DNA of 30,128 nt. Origin: Palsa-461 sp036844945. GTDB lineage: Bacteria > Actinomycetota > Acidimicrobiia > Acidimicrobiales > RAAP-2. Under the pieces are notes generated by a model. That model made no database searches. It was not told the DNA's origin and saw only the letters and a program-made list of their open reading frames with translations. Numbering within the stretch: the stretch's first letter is position 1; the number at the start of each line of letters is the position of its first letter. Location: positions 1-30,128 of the forward strand of contig DAIUEV010000030.1 in the NCBI GenBank assembly GCA_036844945.1, in the 5' to 3' direction. Both the position numbers and the translations under genes were made by a program. Positions 1 through 7,393 of this stretch are shown here, piece after piece.

Positions 1-735
1 CTAGAGCCCGGTGGTCGTCCGGACCGTCCGCAGGCGGCGGTCGAGGTGCGACTCCATGGCCCCGGTGGCCAGCTCGACCACCTCCGCCGACCCGTCGGGC
101 GCCACCTCGCGCAGGGTGGCACCGAGCTCGCCCCCGAGGATCCGCCGCATCAGGATCAGCGCGTCCTCGCTCATGGGCCGGCCGCGGCGGCAGGCCCGGC
201 AGAGCGCGCCCCCCTCCACGAGGTCGAAAGCGACCAGCTCCACTTCGGTGTCCGGACGCCCGCACGACCCGCAGGCATCGAGCATCGGGGCCGCCCCTTC
301 GAGGACGAGCGCCTTCAGGAAGAAGGCGGCCGGGACCAAGGTGGGGTCGAGGACCGGGTCCGAGAGGGCGCGCAGCGCGCCGACGAGCATCGAGTAGAGC
401 GCGGCGTCGGCCTTACCCTCCTGGGCGAGCTGGTCGACGGCCTCGAGCATGGAGAGGCCCTGGGCCATGCGGCCGAGCTCCTCGCGGACCGACCGGAAGT
501 GGTCGACCACCTCGGCCTGGTTCACGATGTCGAGCTCGCCGCGCCCGTGCCACATCAGCAAAACCACGTGGCTGAGCGGTTCGAGCCGGGCGCCGAACCG
601 GCTCTGGGTCCGCCGGACCCCCTTGGCCACGGCCCGGACCTTGCCGTGGTGCTCGGTGAGGAAGACGACCACCCGGTCGGCCTCCCCCATCCGGTAGGTG
701 CGCAGGACGACCCCCCGGTCGCGGTAGAGGCTCAC
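1..735 (-). CDS. recO: DNA repair protein RecO
   Basis: RecO works in RecF-pathway recombinational repair, annealing single strands and helping load RecA with RecR. The 244-residue product starts with the usual N-terminal OB-fold sequence (SLYRDRGVVLRTYRMGEAD) and contains a C4 zinc site (CGSC near 155-158, CRAC near 179-182), both RecO hallmarks. The open frame continues well upstream, but RecO homology begins at the GTG at 735. That GTG overlaps the stop of the preceding small membrane gene as GTGA, which indicates translational coupling. The TAG stop occupies bases 1-3, so the gene is complete. It is the last gene seen of a uppS / membrane protein / recO operon. Confidence 0.95.
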   Translation of the reverse strand: MSLYRDRGVVLRTYRMGEADRVVVFLTEHHGKVRAVAKGVRRTQSRFGARLEPLSHVVLLMWHGRGELDIVNQAEVVDHFRSVREELGRMAQGLSMLEAVDQLAQEGKADAALYSMLVGALRALSDPVLDPTLVPAAFFLKALVLEGAAPMLDACGSCGRPDTEVELVAFDLVEGGALCRACRRGRPMSEDALILMRRILGGELGATLREVAPDGSAEVVELATGAMESHLDRRLRTVRTTTGL

Positions 736-941
736 GGCGCGCCATCCCGGTCGGAGGCGCCGCCCCGACCGCCATAGGGCGAGGATCGGCCGTTGATCAG
801 GTTGCCGCCCCCGATGAGCACGAGCAGCACCACGGCCGTGACGAGCAGCGGGACGGCCGGTGTGAATCCGATGATGGCCAGCCACAGGGTCGCGCAGACG
901 ATCGCGAGGCCGAGCACCAGGGCGATGCGGGTGAAGATCAC
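732..941 (-). CDS. Small two-helix membrane protein between uppS and recO
   Basis: This 69-residue protein is not assigned to a family. It begins with a short basic segment (IFTR), then has two hydrophobic stretches of roughly 18-20 residues, around residues 5-24 and 27-44, separated by a Gly/Pro turn. A polar Gly/Asp/Arg-rich tail follows. The start is the GTG at 941, the only GTG or ATG that fits the spacing. It overlaps the uppS stop as GTGA, and the gene's own TGA overlaps the recO GTG in the same way. This double coupling is the main argument that the gene is real. A role near the membrane beside undecaprenyl diphosphate synthesis is possible, but nothing in the sequence shows a function. 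Confidence 0.75.
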   Translation of the reverse strand: MIFTRIALVLGLAIVCATLWLAIIGFTPAVPLLVTAVVLLVLIGGGNLINGRSSPYGGRGGASDRDGAP

Positions 942-1747
942 CCGGACGCACCCCCGTAGCGGCGGGTGCGCTGCTGGAACTCGACGATCGCCCGGTAGAG
1001 GTCCGCGCTGCGGAAGTCCGGCCAGAGGAGGTCGGAGAACCACAGCTCGCTGTAGGCGAGCTCCCACAGCAAGAAGTTGGAGATCCGGTACTCGCCCGAG
1101 CTGCGGATGACGAGATCGGGGTCCGGCATGTCCGGGAAGTACAGCCGCGAGCTGAGGGCGCGTTCATTGACCTTGTGCGCAGGGACGCCGTCGGCCACGA
1201 GCGCGCGCACCGCGTCGACGATCTCGGCCCGCCCCCCGTAGTTGAAAGCGAGGGTGAGCGTCATGGTCCGGTTCCCGGCGGTGAGGGCGGTCGCCTCGTC
1301 CATCGCCCGCTGGACCCGTCGCGGCACACGCCGGTCCGAGCGGCCGGCGAAACGGATCCGCACCCCCCGGCGGTGGAGCTCGTCGCGCCGCCGGGAGAGC
1401 AGCGTCTCGTTGAAGTTCATGAGGAAGCGGACCTCGTCGGGGGGTCGGCGCCAGTTCTCGGTGCTGAACGCGTACACGGTCAGCCACTTGAGGCCGATCT
1501 CGAGCGCGCCGTCGACGACGTTGAACAGCGCCTCCTCGCCGGCGATGTGACCCTCGGTGCGGGGCAGGCCCCGACTGGCCGCCCAACGGCCGTTGCCGTC
1601 CATCACGCAGCCGACGTGCGCGGGGAGCCGCGAGCGGTCCAGCCCGGCCGGGACCACGTCGGGGGTCGCCTCGTCGGCAGCCGCTTGGGCGCCGTTCGCT
1701 CCCGCCTCCGGTCGGGCCGCGCCGACCGGGCTCGCGCGTCGAATCAT
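938..1747 (-). CDS. uppS: Isoprenyl (undecaprenyl) diphosphate synthase, UppS family
   Basis: Cis-prenyltransferase that extends an allylic diphosphate with isopentenyl diphosphate to make the C50-C55 lipid carrier for peptidoglycan and other surface glycans. Family signatures are clear: DGNGRWA at 50-56 with the catalytic Asp, STENW at 95-99, and the C-terminal RSSGEYRISNFLLWELAYSE block with the Arg/Ser residues that bind the homoallylic substrate. A 40-residue Ala/Pro-rich N-terminal extension precedes the conserved core, giving 269 residues. ATG 1747 is chosen because the hexamer TAGTTT ends 9 nt upstream of it. A TTG directly before it (1750) is an alternative. It is the first gene of the operon with recO and is divergent from the dinG-like helicase. 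Confidence 0.95.
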   Translation of the reverse strand: MIRRASPVGAARPEAGANGAQAAADEATPDVVPAGLDRSRLPAHVGCVMDGNGRWAASRGLPRTEGHIAGEEALFNVVDGALEIGLKWLTVYAFSTENWRRPPDEVRFLMNFNETLLSRRRDELHRRGVRIRFAGRSDRRVPRRVQRAMDEATALTAGNRTMTLTLAFNYGGRAEIVDAVRALVADGVPAHKVNERALSSRLYFPDMPDPDLVIRSSGEYRISNFLLWELAYSELWFSDLLWPDFRSADLYRAIVEFQQRTRRYGGASG

Positions 1748-1756
1748 CAACTAGCG

Positions 1757-1762
1757 AAACTA
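1757..1762 (-). promoter_or_regulatory. Candidate -10 element for uppS
   Basis: TAGTTT on the minus strand matches TANNNT and ends 9 nt before ATG 1747, so the transcript would have almost no leader. No ribosome binding site is seen in this gap. This is an inference from position and from the same pattern at other genes in the window. Confidence 0.4.
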
Positions 1763-1811
1763 TCCCCCGGCCCCAACAGCCATGCGTCGTCGGCCGGTCA
1801 CGAGGACCTTG

Positions 1812-1817
1812 TACCGT
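1812..1817 (+). promoter_or_regulatory. Candidate -10 element for the DinG-like helicase
   Basis: TACCGT followed by 6 nt and then GTG 1824. The spacing puts the transcription start at or next to the start codon. It supports GTG 1824 over the upstream in-frame ATG 1782, which would lie before the promoter. Confidence 0.45.
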
Positions 1818-1823
1818 CGACCC

Positions 1824-3827
1824 GTGGCGGAGGGAACAGCGGGCACGCCGGCGCGCCCGGCCGCGCCCGATCCCGGCGACCTCGACCCGGCCAAGGCGGC
1901 CACCCGGCTGCTCGCCCGGATCGTCGGGGAGATGCCCTCGGGTGGCGAGGAGCGACCCGGACAGGCCGAGATGGCCGCGACGGTGGCCCGGGCGATCCGC
2001 ACCGGGACCCACCTGCTCGTCCAGGCCGGGACGGGGACCGGCAAGTCCCTCGCCTACCTCGCCCCGGCGGCCGGATCCGGCAAGACGGTCGTGGTCGCGA
2101 CCGCCACCAAGGCGCTCCAGGACCAACTGGCCACGAAGGACCTCCCGCTCGTGGCCCGGGCGATCGGCCGGCCCTTCTCCTGGGCCGTCCTCAAGGGACG
2201 CTCGAACTACCTCTGCCGGCAGCGGGCCACCGAGCTCGCCGACGGCGCCGACCAGCAGCGCTTCGCCGAGCTCGGCGACGGGGACGAAGAGCCCGACGAG
2301 GCCCCCGCCGACTCGGGCCGGCTGGCCGACCAGCTGCGGCGGATCCTGCGGTGGGCCGGCCAGACCACGACGGGCGACCGCGCCCAGCTCCCCTTCGAGC
2401 CCTCGGCGCGGGCGTGGTCGATGGTGAGCGTCGGGCCCCGCGAGTGCCCCGGGGCGTTCCGGTGCCCGTCGGGCAACCGCTGTTTCGCCGAAGCCGCCCG
2501 CGACGAGGCCGAAGCGGCCGACATCATCGTCGTCAACACCCATCTCTACGGCGCCCACCTGGCCGCCGGCCGGACGGTGCTGCCGCCCCACGAGGTGGTC
2601 GTCTTCGACGAGGCCCACGCGCTCGAAGAGGTGATGACCGACAGCCTCGGGGTCGAGCTCACCCCCGGCCGCTTCCGGGTCTTGGGGACGGCGTCTCGGG
2701 CGCTGCTGTCCGCCGAGGACGCCGGGATCGCCGACGGCGTGGTCGAGGTCGCCGAGCGGATGGTCTCGGCGCTGGCCCCCCATCTCGGCACCCGGGTCGC
2801 GCTCGGCGCCGCGGCCGAGCGGCCCGACCGCGCCGTGGCCGATCTCCTCGTCGTCGCCCGGGGGCGCCTCGACGGGCTGCTCGGACGGCTCCGGGGGACC
2901 GAGCGCGACGGGTCCCGCGAGAACGAGGCCGCCCTCGTCCGGGCCCTCAGCGCGACCGGTCACCTCGCCGACGACGTGTCCCGCCTCGCCGACCCGGCCG
3001 AGACCGACGTGATCTGGGTGGAGGGCGACCGCCGGGGCCCGGCGCTGCGCCTCGCCCCGGTCGACGTGGGGCCCGAGCTCGCCACGGCGCTGTGGGGCGA
3101 GACGAGCGCGGTGCTCACGAGCGCCACCCTGCCGCCCAACCTCGAGCGGAGCCTGGGCCTCGACGGGTTCGGCGCGCAGCGGCTCGACGTCGGCAGCCCG
3201 TTCGACTTCGCACACCACGCGCTGCTCTACGTCGCCCGCCACCTCCCCGACCGCCGGCGGCCCGAGGCCGAGGCGGCCGTGATCGACGAGCTCGGGGCGC
3301 TCATCCGGGCGGCCGGGGGCCGCACCCTCGCCCTGTTCACGAGCCGCCGGGCCACCGACGCCGCCGCCGCCGCCCTGAAGGGGGCCCTCCCCTACCGGGT
3401 GCTCGTGCAGGGGGAGCTGCCCAAGCCGCGCCTGTTGGAGCTGTTCGCCGGCGACGAGGAGTCGTGCCTGTTCGCGACGCTCGGGTTCTGGCAGGGCGTC
3501 GACGTGCCGGGGCGCGCGCTGTCGCTCGTGACCCTCGACCGGCTGCCCTTCCCCCGTCCCGGCGACCCCATCTACGACGCCCGCCGGGAGCAGGCCGGCG
3601 ACGCCGCCTTCGCCGAGGTCGACCTCCCCCGCGCCGCCACGCTGCTCGCCCAGGGGGTCGGACGCCTCATCCGCACCGCCGAAGACCGCGGCGTCGTCGC
3701 GGTCCTCGACTCCCGGCTGGCCACCGCCGGCTACCGCGGCACGCTGCTGGCGGCGCTGCCGCCGATGCGACGGACCACCGACCGCGGTGAGGTCGAGCGC
3801 TTCCTCGCCGACGCGCTCGCGCGCTGA
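1824..3827 (+). CDS. ATP-dependent DNA helicase, DinG/XPD-like Fe-S family
   Basis: Superfamily 2 helicase of the DinG/YoaA/XPD type, expected to unwind DNA 5'-3' and resolve R-loops, G-quadruplexes or repair intermediates. Visible in order: Walker A (QAGTGTGKS, about 67-75), four cysteines for a 4Fe-4S cluster (C131, C208, C214, C220), DEAH box at 262-265, and a C-terminal motif VI (QGVGRLIRTAEDRG). Its 667 residues suit the family. GTG 1824 is preferred because of the TACCGT hexamer 6 nt upstream, and the in-frame ATG 1782 would add 14 residues. It is a single gene ending 6 bp from a convergent CoA-transferase. No LexA-type box was found upstream, so damage induction is not indicated. Confidence 0.93.
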   Translation: MAEGTAGTPARPAAPDPGDLDPAKAATRLLARIVGEMPSGGEERPGQAEMAATVARAIRTGTHLLVQAGTGTGKSLAYLAPAAGSGKTVVVATATKALQDQLATKDLPLVARAIGRPFSWAVLKGRSNYLCRQRATELADGADQQRFAELGDGDEEPDEAPADSGRLADQLRRILRWAGQTTTGDRAQLPFEPSARAWSMVSVGPRECPGAFRCPSGNRCFAEAARDEAEAADIIVVNTHLYGAHLAAGRTVLPPHEVVVFDEAHALEEVMTDSLGVELTPGRFRVLGTASRALLSAEDAGIADGVVEVAERMVSALAPHLGTRVALGAAAERPDRAVADLLVVARGRLDGLLGRLRGTERDGSRENEAALVRALSATGHLADDVSRLADPAETDVIWVEGDRRGPALRLAPVDVGPELATALWGETSAVLTSATLPPNLERSLGLDGFGAQRLDVGSPFDFAHHALLYVARHLPDRRRPEAEAAVIDELGALIRAAGGRTLALFTSRRATDAAAAALKGALPYRVLVQGELPKPRLLELFAGDEESCLFATLGFWQGVDVPGRALSLVTLDRLPFPRPGDPIYDARREQAGDAAFAEVDLPRAATLLAQGVGRLIRTAEDRGVVAVLDSRLATAGYRGTLLAALPPMRRTTDRGEVERFLADALAR

Positions 3828-3844
3828 GGGTCCCTAGGGCGCGA
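3817..3844. terminator. Imperfect hairpin at a convergent junction
   Basis: TCGCGC (3817-3822) pairs with GCGCGA (3839-3844), enclosing a smaller AGGG/CCCT pairing. The hairpin spans both stop codons of the convergent helicase and CoA-transferase genes. There is no T-tract, so any terminator function is tentative. Confidence 0.35.
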
Positions 3845-5051
3845 CGGCGCCGAGGTCGCGCAGCTTGGCCACTTCGTCGTCGCTGTAGCCGAGCTCGGCG
3901 AGCACCTCGTCGTTGTGCTGGCCGAGGGTCGGCGGCGGGCGGCGCACCGAGGTGGGGGTCGCCGCCATCTCGATGACCGGCCCCACCATCGACACGGCGC
4001 CGGCCGCCGGGTGGACGTAGTCGACCACGAGGTCGTTGGCCCGGACCTGGGGGTCGTCCCACAGCTCGTGGACGGTGCGCACCGGGGCGGCCGGGACCCC
4101 GGCCGAGTCGAAGACCGCCAGCCACTCCGCCGTCGTCTTCTCGAGGAACCGCTCGATCGCCGCCGCGGTGAACTCGAGGGCCACCCGTCGTCCTTCCTCC
4201 GAGTCGCGGGGGATCTTGCGATCGTGGCGGACGTCGTGGACCTCGATCGCCTGGGCCATCTTGCGCCGGAGCGTCGGGGTGAGGCAGGCCACCGCCACCA
4301 TCGAGTCCTGCGTCCGGTAGACGCGGTAGTAGGCGTTGAGGGCGCGGGCGTCCGCGCTGGTGCTCGACGCGCTCGCCTCGGCGGTCGGCGCCTCGACCTC
4401 GGTGCGCATGAACGACGCGATCTGAAGCGCGAGCGACGTGCCGAGCAGGGTCGTGTCGACCTTCTGGCCGAGCCCGGTCCGCTCCCGGGCCACGAGCGCG
4501 GCGCAGATGGCCAGCGCGATCACGAGCCCGGTGGCGTAGTCGCCGATGGCAGGGGTGAGCGGGAGCGGCACCCCGTCGGCGTCGAGCCGGCCGCCCGTGA
4601 GCATGAGCCCGGTGACGGCCTGCGCGATGAGGTCGTAGCCGGGCCGGTGGCTGTGCTCGCCGCGGCCGCCCATCGCCGTGTTCTGCACGTAGATGAGGCG
4701 GGGGTTCAGCGCGCCGAGGGTCCCGTAGTCGATGCCGAGACGCGCCGGCACGTCGGGCCGGTAGTTGACGATCACCACGTCCATCGTGGGGACGAGTCGG
4801 CGCACCACTTCTTGGGCTTCGGGCTGCTTCAGGTCGAGCACGATCCCGCGCTTGTTGCGGTTGAGCGAGAGGAAGGTGCGGCTCTCGTTGGGCGCGAACT
4901 CGAGCGAGTGGCGCCACGGGTCACCCTCGGGCGGCTCGACCTTCAGCACGTCGGCGCCGAGGTCGCCGAGGTGCATCCCGGCGAAGGGCGCCGCGATCAT
5001 CTCGGAGAACTCGAGGACCTTGACGCCGTCGAGGGCGCCCCGGCCCGTCAC
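3834..5051 (-). CDS. CaiB/BaiF family CoA-transferase (class III)
   Basis: Family III CoA-transferase, which moves CoA between a carboxylate and an acyl-CoA through an aspartyl-CoA thioester, or racemises 2-methylacyl-CoA in the AMACR branch. The 405-residue protein opens with the family sequence LDGVKVLEFSEMIAAPFAGMHLGDLGADVLKVE (in two parts, about residues 7-39). It has NRNKRGIVLDL at 64-73, RPGYD at 136-140 and a GDYATG motif whose Asp171 aligns with the catalytic Asp of formyl-CoA transferase. The GTG start at 5051 overlaps the upstream stop as GTGA. It is the last gene of a three-gene operon with a hotdog protein and an acyl-CoA dehydrogenase, which suggests CoA activation of a carboxylic acid that is then degraded. 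The substrate cannot be told. Confidence 0.92.
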   Translation of the reverse strand: MTGRGALDGVKVLEFSEMIAAPFAGMHLGDLGADVLKVEPPEGDPWRHSLEFAPNESRTFLSLNRNKRGIVLDLKQPEAQEVVRRLVPTMDVVIVNYRPDVPARLGIDYGTLGALNPRLIYVQNTAMGGRGEHSHRPGYDLIAQAVTGLMLTGGRLDADGVPLPLTPAIGDYATGLVIALAICAALVARERTGLGQKVDTTLLGTSLALQIASFMRTEVEAPTAEASASSTSADARALNAYYRVYRTQDSMVAVACLTPTLRRKMAQAIEVHDVRHDRKIPRDSEEGRRVALEFTAAAIERFLEKTTAEWLAVFDSAGVPAAPVRTVHELWDDPQVRANDLVVDYVHPAAGAVSMVGPVIEMAATPTSVRRPPPTLGQHNDEVLAELGYSDDEVAKLRDLGAVAP

Positions 5052-5971
5052 CGGTCGGCCGCGTACAGGGGGGAGGAGGCCTTCATCCAGCGCAGCTGCA
5101 TCCGCATGGAGACGGCCACGGCCCCCGAGGTGTCGGTGGCCCGGCTGTCGTACCAGGCGTACTCGGTCTTCGGGCTGGCCCCGACCGACACCACCTCGCC
5201 GGAGACCGAATAGTCGGTGTCGCAGCGCAGCGGGCCCGACCAGAAGCGCAGCTCGATCGCGCCGAACAACCCGACCGCCTCTTGGATGTGGGCACCGAAG
5301 TCGTTGCGGCCGTTGCGGATCAGCTGCACGATCGCCGAGCACGGGACGATGGCCGGCCCCCACGGCGAGGGCCCGGAGTACCAGTCGAGCGGCTCGGTGA
5401 GGGCACTGTCGGCGAGCCGGGCCTTCTGCTCGGCCCCCTCCACCCGGAACGTCCGGGCGGTGAGCGGGCGGCCCTCTTCGACCCCGGCGAGGATCCGGAG
5501 CTCGTCCGGGCCGGCCGGCCGCCGGTCGAGCACGTCGAGGCGGGTCGGTTCGTCGCCGCCGCAGGCGGCGGTGCCCTCGGCGACCAGCAGCCCGTCGGCC
5601 CGCTCCATGCGCGCCTCCACCTGGGTCGCGCCGTTCGGCTTGCCGACCATGGCCCGGACCGGCTCGGCGTCGACGGTGGCGTTGCGGAAGACGAGCGAGA
5701 TCGAGCCGCGCTCGAACCACTCGCGACCGAAGGCGGCCATGAGGACCGGCGGGAACTGGTCGAGGTGGACCGACCCGGCCACCGTCCCGCCCCGGAAGCC
5801 GAGCGCCTGGGCGGTGGTGTCGTCGTGGATGTTGCCGCCCCCGGCCGTCCCCGGCGGCGGCGCGGAGCCTCCGGGCCGCCCGCGCCAGGCGGCGCTGGCC
5901 CGGTTGCGCGGCACCCGCTCGGGGCCGACGAGCAGCCCGCCCACCTCTTCGATCGCCGTCGTCGTGCTCAC
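5048..5971 (-). CDS. Hotdog-fold (MaoC-like) protein
   Basis: This 307-residue protein resembles MaoC-like double-hotdog acyl-CoA hydratases or thioesterases. Residues 46-70 (GGNIHDDTTAQALGF, then RGGTVAGSVHL) match the N-x-H-x5-A core of the R-hydratase motif. The Asp that normally precedes Asn in hydratases (D-x-N-P-x-H) is Gly here, so hydratase activity is uncertain. The second half (about 180-300) is long enough for another hotdog. The start is the GTG at 5971, which overlaps the acyl-CoA dehydrogenase stop as GTGA, and its own stop overlaps the CoA-transferase start in the same way. The context implies a hydration or thioester step on the same CoA intermediates. The fold class is fairly secure; the exact reaction is not. 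Confidence 0.75.
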   Translation of the reverse strand: MSTTTAIEEVGGLLVGPERVPRNRASAAWRGRPGGSAPPPGTAGGGNIHDDTTAQALGFRGGTVAGSVHLDQFPPVLMAAFGREWFERGSISLVFRNATVDAEPVRAMVGKPNGATQVEARMERADGLLVAEGTAACGGDEPTRLDVLDRRPAGPDELRILAGVEEGRPLTARTFRVEGAEQKARLADSALTEPLDWYSGPSPWGPAIVPCSAIVQLIRNGRNDFGAHIQEAVGLFGAIELRFWSGPLRCDTDYSVSGEVVSVGASPKTEYAWYDSRATDTSGAVAVSMRMQLRWMKASSPLYAADR

Positions 5972-7281
5972 CGTGGGTTCCCCTTCCCGTCCCCGTCGCG
6001 CACCGTGCCCACCTTCAGCTCGCGGAACGGGATGTCCCGGTCGACCTGGGGCTCACGGGGCAGTCCGAGGACCCGCTCTCCGATGATGTTGTGCTGGATC
6101 TCGTCGGTCCCCCCGGCGATCGATGTCGAGGGCGACTGCACCGTCGCGTGCGCGACGGCCCCGCCGCAGGGGGCGTCCGGGCCGGCCAGCATGCCGCCGG
6201 CCCCGAGGATGGCCGGGCCGACGTCCCGGTTGAGCCGGGTGGCGACCGACCGGGCCAGCTTCGTGATCGAGCTGGCCGGGCCGGCCCCCTTGCCGGCCTC
6301 GGCGGCGGCCCGGGCCCGCTGCTGGGTCATGGTGTTCACCCGCGACTGGATGTAGTAGCGCGTCACGTCCTGGCGGACCGGGTCGGTGCGCACGCTCCCG
6401 GGCTCGCCCACGAGCGACACCGGGCTGAGTCGCCCGGCGATGCCGGGGTTGCGGGCGTCCACCGTCACCGGCCGGGCCCCGGCGCGCTCGACGACGTCGG
6501 CCAGCCGCCGGGTGCGCAGCTCCCGGCGCCGGCCGCGCATCTCGGCACCCCCGGCGAGGCCCACGCCGACCACCCCGGCCCGGCCGGTGCGCTCGAACGC
6601 GAGCGTGGTCACCGCGGCGGCCCAGCCGTCCCCGGGCCGACCGACGAGATCGGCGTCGGAGACCCGGGCGTCGGTGAAGAAGACCTCGTTGAAGTGCGAC
6701 TCGCCCGTCATCTGCTTGAGCGGCCGCACCTCGATCCCGGGCTGCTCGACGGGGATGATGAAGTAGCCGAGGCCGCGGTGCTTCGGCGCGTCCATGTCGA
6801 CCCGGGCGACGAGCATCCCCCGGTCGGCCGTCATCGCCCCCGACGTCCAGACCTTCTGCCCGTTCACCACCCACTCGTCGCCGTCCCGCACGGCCCGGGT
6901 CTGGGCGCTCGCGAGGTCCGAGCCCGCGCCCGGCTCGCTGAAGAACTGGCACCACGACTCCTGCCCGGAGGCGAGCGCCCACAGGTAGCGCTCCTGCTGG
7001 GCGGCGGCCCCGTGCCGCATGAGCACCGGCCCGCCCATCATCTGGCCGAGGCCGCCCGGGGCCCCGAGCGCCTTGCGCTCCGAGAACACCCCGTCGAGGA
7101 CCACCAGCGCGTCGACCGCCAGGCCGCGGCCGAACCACTCGGTCGGCCAGGTCGGGAAGCCGAGTCCCGAGCGGGCCAGGGTCTCCCACCACTCCCCGAC
7201 CGTGAGGTCGAGGTTCCAGTGGGTGTCGAGGAACTCCGCCGCCTCGTCGCGCAGCTCGTCCAGCCCGCTCGTCACCGCCAC
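5968..7281 (-). CDS. Acyl-CoA dehydrogenase (FadE-like)
   Basis: FAD enzyme that introduces the alpha-beta double bond into an acyl-CoA and passes electrons to ETF. The 437-residue protein shows the FAD/substrate loop SEPGAGSDLAS (115-125), GQKVWTSGA (141-149), the middle beta-domain and a C-terminal GGTDEIQHNIIGERVLGLP segment. The Glu that is the catalytic base in MCAD-type enzymes (EGT) is Gly, but Glu230 in AFER sits where isovaleryl-CoA dehydrogenase has its base. GTG 7281 is chosen because AAAGGAG lies 5 nt upstream, and an in-frame ATG at 7341 lacks such a site. It is the first gene of the operon, behind a perfect palindrome at 7366-7385, and is closely similar in motifs to the second dehydrogenase at 21944. 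Confidence 0.93.
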   Translation of the reverse strand: MAVTSGLDELRDEAAEFLDTHWNLDLTVGEWWETLARSGLGFPTWPTEWFGRGLAVDALVVLDGVFSERKALGAPGGLGQMMGGPVLMRHGAAAQQERYLWALASGQESWCQFFSEPGAGSDLASAQTRAVRDGDEWVVNGQKVWTSGAMTADRGMLVARVDMDAPKHRGLGYFIIPVEQPGIEVRPLKQMTGESHFNEVFFTDARVSDADLVGRPGDGWAAAVTTLAFERTGRAGVVGVGLAGGAEMRGRRRELRTRRLADVVERAGARPVTVDARNPGIAGRLSPVSLVGEPGSVRTDPVRQDVTRYYIQSRVNTMTQQRARAAAEAGKGAGPASSITKLARSVATRLNRDVGPAILGAGGMLAGPDAPCGGAVAHATVQSPSTSIAGGTDEIQHNIIGERVLGLPREPQVDRDIPFRELKVGTVRDGDGKGNPR

Positions 7282-7365
7282 GGCGGCTCCTTTCCCCTCG
7301 ACCTCGCCCCCGGCCGGGGCGGGCGGCCCCGTCCCCGCCATTGTCGACCACGACGCCCTCCGGCG

Positions 7366-7385
7366 CCACGGGAACGTTCCCGTGG
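7366..7385. promoter_or_regulatory. Perfect 20-bp palindrome upstream of the acyl-CoA dehydrogenase operon
   Basis: CCACGGGAACGTTCCCGTGG is a perfect inverted repeat without spacer, in the 112-bp gap between the era stop and the dehydrogenase start. Its size and position suit a dimeric repressor operator such as a TetR-family site. An alternative is the terminator stem of the era transcript, but no T-run follows. Confidence 0.55.
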
Positions 7386-7393
7386 GCCCCGGG

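Noticed and set aside
1700..1830. Possible LexA/SOS box upstream of the DinG-like gene
   Set aside because: No GAAC-N4-GTTC-like sequence is present in the region.
1164..3242. Open frame of about 690 codons on the minus strand across uppS and the DinG-like gene
   Set aside because: It is antisense to a clearly conserved helicase, has low-complexity Gly/Arg/Pro/Asp composition and no domain. Such frames are expected at this GC content.
1175..3790. Open frame of about 870 codons on the plus strand
   Set aside because: It runs in another frame over uppS and the helicase gene; its product is Arg/Pro/Gly-rich with no motif, and the helicase frame carries all conserved residues.
7371..7380. GGAACGTTCC core of the palindrome as a LexA site
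   Set aside because: The GAAC and GTTC halves abut with no 4-nt spacer, and the genes are not SOS-type.
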